This document shows, in pieces, positions 59,938 to 64,000 of a stretch of DNA of 64,000 bases. The number at the start of each line of letters is the position of its first letter. The first letter of the stretch is position 1. The notes beneath the pieces are model-generated. The model ran no database searches. It saw nothing but the letters and a program-made list of their open reading frames with translations, and had not been told where the DNA came from. The DNA lies in the NCBI GenBank assembly GCA_004794655.1, contig SMMW01000506.1:1235724-1299723 (forward strand). The letters run 5' to 3'. The stretch is from Marisa cornuarietis (lineage: Eukaryota; Mollusca; Gastropoda; Architaenioglossa; Ampullariidae). The translations under genes were made by a program, and so were the position numbers.

Positions 59938-62520
59938 TTATTTATGAATTATGAAATCCACTTTTCTTGCCTTCCGTGTGGAAAATTCATTGATGACGTC
60001 TTCGTAGTCCAGATTGGAAGCAATGTCTTTTTCTATTGAAAGAATCCCCAAGCCGCAAAGCCTGTCTTGAGACATGGTTGACCTCAAATAGTTCTTGACC
60101 AACTTCAATTTGGAGAAGCTTCTTTCGGCGCTTGCGACTGTGACTGGAACTGTTAGCAAGATTCTGTACGCTATTGCCGTGTTTGGAAATGAATCCCGAA
60201 TGTTCCAAATGTACTGAAGGCACTGCATGGATGACTTTACACCTTCGGGCAAAATTTCTCGAAAAATCTTGAGTTCTGAACACAAATCTGCACCGTCTAA
60301 ATCACGTGAACTCTCCGAGCGCAACGCTAAGTCAAGGTCCATGCAACATTTTAACAAGTCTTCATCATTCAATTGTCGCATGGTGTTTATGTTGTACAGA
60401 AATCCGAAGAGTGTCTCATATTGTTGTAGTTGTTCAAACCGTGTATTCATAGCCATAATTGCTTGCTCCATTATGGAAAAGAAATATTCCGTTCTAAAAG
60501 CATGTTCACCTGATGACGTTATTTCATCCGTACTCTCGTAGTCAAATTGTCTCTTTTTTCGTCGGTTTCTTTTCTGTTTAAATACTTGTTCCACATCCAT
60601 TTTGCTTGCAATTTCTTTTGCAGTAATCATAGCAGAATGAAAACCAGTGTCCCGATACTTTGTTAAGTATGTCACGAGTCCTTTAATTTGTTGTATTGCT
60701 ACATCCAATTGCATGTCGGCAGATTGTAGCGATTTGCTCACAGTATTAACAGCAAACAGAATGTCATACCATATGATCGTGGCAAGTATGAACTCAAAAT
60801 TTCCCACCTCAAAATTTGCAAGAGATTCGGCTTCGGTTTTTACCATAGGGTCCCTGGACTCGTCCGCTACAGTGAAAAGGGCCTCCCTTATTTCGCTCAT
60901 TTGATACCTCAATGCTTTTACACTCTGTAAACGGCATTCCCATCTTGTGTCCGACAGTGATTTTGCTGTGTTATAAGGGACAGCATCTTCCAAAATCTTC
61001 CATCTTCCTGGTGAAGCGGCAAATATCACATAAATTCTTCGCAGAACCCCAAAAAATGTCACTGCTTGTGAGCTGCTCTTGGCCATATCTCCCAACACAA
61101 GATTGAGATTGTGGCAGGCACAGGGTGTGAAAAATGCCCGACTATTCTCGCGAAGTATATGGGCTTGCACTCCTTGATGTTTTCCTTTCATATTAGCTCC
61201 ATTATCGTATCCCTGTCCTCGACAGTCATCGATATTTAAGCCAAGTTTTTCGAGTGCTGCTAGCAACAATTCCGACAATCCTTTGCCTGTAGTGTCTTCA
61301 GCAATAAAAAATTCTATGAAATGTTCCACTACTTTTATGTCACAGTCATCGATATCGACAAAGCGCACAATCAGAGACAGCTGTTCTTTGTGACTGACGT
61401 CAGGTGTGCAATCAAGGATCGTTGAAAAATACTTTGCACGTTTCAATTTATCGATAATTATCTTCTTCACCTTAGATGCCATCAATTCTATGAACTCATT
61501 CTGGATTTGGTGCCCTAGATAATGATCATGCGTTTCCCCATCTTTAATACGACGAACGTGCTCTTGGATGGTTGGATCAAATTTTGCAAGTACTTGAATT
61601 AATCCTAAGAATTTACCATTGTTCGGTTGATAGAGCTTTTCTGTCTTCCCACGAAACGCACAGTTATTTTCAGCAAGATACTGCACGACGGCCAGGATTC
61701 TTGTCAGGACTGCACGCCAATGAAGTTTTTCCTTCTTTATGTGCTTCAACATCATACTGTCTATGCCATCATTCCAGGACATCCGCTTTAGAGCTTCAAA
61801 CCATGTTTTCATGTTGTTAATATGCTCTGCAGTAAGCTCGTGTTTTTGCAGTTTTACTCCGAGATGTTTCCAATCATTACAACCTCCGTTTGACAATTTT
61901 CCCGCGGAAGATTTTCCATACAGCTTGCAACAAAAACAGAATGCTGCATCTTTAAACTGCGAATAAATCAGCCATCGCCTATCTACACATTCGTTGTTTG
62001 CCATCTTCCGAATATAAAAATTCCGTGAAAAATGTCTCTTCTCTTCATTTATAGGATATTCATAGTCGTCAGGTAATCTGATGGGACCTTTCTCCACCAG
62101 CAACTCCCGTACGTCATTGGTTACATGTTCCCAATGACCCGGATCGTAGATATCTTTTACGATCTCGATATGTGGGTATGAACTATTTCCTGCATCAATG
62201 TTTTCAGAATAGCCGCTTTTGTCCTCACTAACTGCTAAGTTCTGGGAGTTCGCAGCTGACGATAAATCACTCAAAGATTCATTATCACCATCATCACAAC
62301 AATCATTGTCATTTTTCCCACTGCCTTCCTCACATGTCAAGTTAGAATCCAGGACTAAATCAAAATTTTCTTGCTGTTTAACGACCTCCTTTGAAAAGCA
62401 CATGTACTTGTCCAACGCTCCTGTTTGACTTTTAACAAATTCTTCTCTTAACTTGCGTTTCTGCGCTTTTGATGAACCTGATTCATACTTGCGAAATCTA
62501 TCTCGGGGCCTTCCACTCAT
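59938..62520 (-). CDS. hAT-type transposase (ZMYM1/DUF4371-like)
   Basis: Single uninterrupted 860-codon frame. Residues 1-150 are hydrophilic and acidic. Residues about 165-245 form a TTF-type zinc finger (FCFCCKLYG, NDWKHLG, HELTAEHINN). The central part matches DUF4371 and the RNase-H-like core, with ILDCTPDVSHKEQLSLIV and CRGQGYDNGANMKGKHQG supplying catalytic Asp residues. The C-terminus is the hAT dimerisation region (TVASAERSFSKLKLVKNYLR, DRLCGLGILSIE). Proteins of this type are often annotated as zinc finger MYM-type 1-like. A complete frame in an otherwise decayed region suggests a recent insertion or a domesticated gene. The ATG at 62520 is the first in frame. Confidence 0.85.
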   Translation of the reverse strand: MSGRPRDRFRKYESGSSKAQKRKLREEFVKSQTGALDKYMCFSKEVVKQQENFDLVLDSNLTCEEGSGKNDNDCCDDGDNESLSDLSSAANSQNLAVSEDKSGYSENIDAGNSSYPHIEIVKDIYDPGHWEHVTNDVRELLVEKGPIRLPDDYEYPINEEKRHFSRNFYIRKMANNECVDRRWLIYSQFKDAAFCFCCKLYGKSSAGKLSNGGCNDWKHLGVKLQKHELTAEHINNMKTWFEALKRMSWNDGIDSMMLKHIKKEKLHWRAVLTRILAVVQYLAENNCAFRGKTEKLYQPNNGKFLGLIQVLAKFDPTIQEHVRRIKDGETHDHYLGHQIQNEFIELMASKVKKIIIDKLKRAKYFSTILDCTPDVSHKEQLSLIVRFVDIDDCDIKVVEHFIEFFIAEDTTGKGLSELLLAALEKLGLNIDDCRGQGYDNGANMKGKHQGVQAHILRENSRAFFTPCACHNLNLVLGDMAKSSSQAVTFFGVLRRIYVIFAASPGRWKILEDAVPYNTAKSLSDTRWECRLQSVKALRYQMSEIREALFTVADESRDPMVKTEAESLANFEVGNFEFILATIIWYDILFAVNTVSKSLQSADMQLDVAIQQIKGLVTYLTKYRDTGFHSAMITAKEIASKMDVEQVFKQKRNRRKKRQFDYESTDEITSSGEHAFRTEYFFSIMEQAIMAMNTRFEQLQQYETLFGFLYNINTMRQLNDEDLLKCCMDLDLALRSESSRDLDGADLCSELKIFREILPEGVKSSMQCLQYIWNIRDSFPNTAIAYRILLTVPVTVASAERSFSKLKLVKNYLRSTMSQDRLCGLGILSIEKDIASNLDYEDVINEFSTRKARKVDFIIHK

Positions 62521-63934
62521 GGCGTCGATGCGAAATGGTGAAAATCACCTTGAAACACCGTTAATTAATGTTTCCGTGTGCACCACTATCGAGACACTAG
62601 CTGAACGCACGGTTTCAATGTCTAAACTCTAGGCAATGATTCTCTACTCCTAAAAAGCGTCCACCTCTCTCTCCGAATCCCTTTCTCTTCTTCCCTTCCC
62701 ACAAGTACACTGTCCCGGCAGTGACTTCTCGCTTCCATCGGAAACACAATCCTCCTCCCCTCCATTTAGCGTCCAGTTTCACCTCTTCTCGCCCATTGCT
62801 TTCTACCCCTATCTCTCCTCGCTGACCGCTCTCTCCCTCTCCCGTCACACCTTTTCTTTCTTTCTTCTTTAACATCAAACAGGCACACATTCCAGAAACT
62901 CCCATCACTCATGACTTTCGTCCGCACACATGCACTCAGTCCTAGTACTCTGACCAGGTCCCTGACGCAGACTGGAATATGTTTCTAGCTAAAGCTACAT
63001 GTTATCCGGGTACCTGTACAGGATTATGACTCACCAGCCAAATAAAAACGGACAAGCCATCCACACCTTTTGTAATTTTCGGGTATTTGTATAAAGAACA
63101 CCTGCGACCACTTAAAGGATTATATTTTCGAAGACATAGAGGCGATTGACGAGGCTTTCGGACTTTGACCTTAAAAAAGTCTGATTTTAAAGAGCCCCTC
63201 TCAGTAATTTTTCATTTAACACAAAATATATTTTCAGTTGACAAACTCATAAAGATAAGGTGACCAGACGTTTCGGTAAAGCGAAAGCGGGACGCGTGCA
63301 GATGATGGTGTCGTCACCGACAAAGAACGCCGAAAAAGGAGGTGGGTGGGGGAACCTTTCCTTTGACTTTGCCGAGTAGTGGTGCTTTCAACGGCAGATC
63401 TGTCCACTACAGTATTCCATTTTAAAAAAGAAAAACGGTTTTTTAAAATTTAAATATAAATATTCCTACCTTATATTGTTTTCCTTCTTCTTTTTCTGGT
63501 CTGAAGAAGGAACACCCAAGCATTACACCTGCTGATGTTAAGTTTCAAGTCTGCAGTATACAATTTCCATGTTGAAGGTAGGCGGGGCCGTCGGGGTAGC
63601 GGGCCACTTGTCAGAAGGCCGCTGTACACCCAGGATTTATCGCGCATGAACTGTCTAGATTCTAGAAGAAAGTTCGTGCATTAAGGTCTCTGAATTAATG
63701 TGCCACTGAAGGGGCCTGCAAGCAAGTTGGAGTTGACAGTAAAGAGAGGGGTATGTTACTGATGCACGGCCACTCTGTGAATGGAGAGGATGGGGCCCGC
63801 CGCTGGCACTGCAACCTCTAAGCCCTAAGTCAGATGTGAAAGGAGCTTGTTTCCAGTTACTTCACGACACAGTGAAACTTTCTCTTCCCGTTTTTCCATC
63901 ACCAAACAAACTACATTAGTCTACAACTCTATAC
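62521..63934. other. Region upstream of the transposase
   Basis: Contains a CT-rich tract (62640-62880) that may act as promoter or leader, and mixed sequence to 63934. No second gene or clear far terminal repeat was found. Confidence 0.45.
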
Positions 63935-64000
63935 CAGGGGTGGGCTCAAACACGGCCTGTGGATGCCTTTGGATCGGCATCGTCTGCCAAAATGTCAAAT
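63935..64000 (+). repeat. Start of a second hAT-like element, cut by window end
   Basis: CAGGGGTGGGCTCAAACACG with GGCCTGTGGAT resembles the CAGGGGTGKSC ends of hAT-Charlie-type elements. Only 66 nt are visible. Confidence 0.4.

Noticed and set aside
63781..63830. Far terminal repeat of the hAT element
   Set aside because: GGGGCCCGCCGCTGGC shares G/C richness but does not match the inverse of CAGAGGCGGCG.

Overview
This is animal nuclear DNA: AT-rich, with long GT-AG introns, tRNA-derived SINEs, several LINE families and a hAT transposase. The gene families and repeats suggest a lophotrochozoan, most likely a mollusc; that is inference, since no species marker was recognised.

The core of the window is a head-to-head pair of PARP14-like (macrodomain mono-ADP-ribosyltransferase) genes. 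Gene A is on the minus strand (ATG near 18920, followed down to 1171). It has a very long acidic, Ser-rich N-terminus, three PARP14-type RRM exons, a KH-like block and three macrodomains; any WWE and catalytic exons would lie before position 1. Its second RRM exon carries an in-frame TAA. Gene B is on the plus strand (22769 to 56577) and can be followed to its stop codon: seven RRM-like exons, one large KH-like exon, three macrodomains, a WWE domain and a PARP catalytic domain with an apparent H-Y-V triad, then a poly(A) signal. Matching exon lengths and phases in the third macrodomain (66 and 186 nt exons in both genes) show that A and B are paralogues. About 3.8 kb separates them, and that gap holds a small cluster of IRF/ISRE-like sites, which fits the known role of PARP14 in innate immunity.

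Mobile DNA explains much of the rest. The intron that splits the WWE domain of gene B holds an 8.25 kb composite retrotransposon (43616 to 51891) flanked by one 14 bp target-site duplication. Its first 75 nt fold as a complete HDV-like self-cleaving ribozyme. ORF1 (CCHC knuckles) and ORF2 (endonuclease, YVDD reverse transcriptase, RNase H) follow, then an antisense fragment of a different LINE, then a second 3' copy of the first LINE. Other LINE remnants lie at 262-713, 4380-4575, 5440-5840, 7340-7740, 37600-38995 (one nested in another) and 40600-40915. A SINE at 6341-6573 has a clear 11 bp duplication. An intact hAT-type transposase ORF lies at 59938-62520.

Two structures are not explained by ordinary families. 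One is a 238 bp, 236/238-identical inverted copy of part of gene A's KH exon, sitting antisense in a downstream intron of the same gene. The other is a repeat family with two copies in opposite orientation (about 40941-41770 and 58250-59060) that share a 3' end with a conserved stem-loop but have different internal tandem arrays.

No tRNA, rRNA or CRISPR array was seen. Exon limits were set by eye from splice consensus and reading phase and need transcript support.
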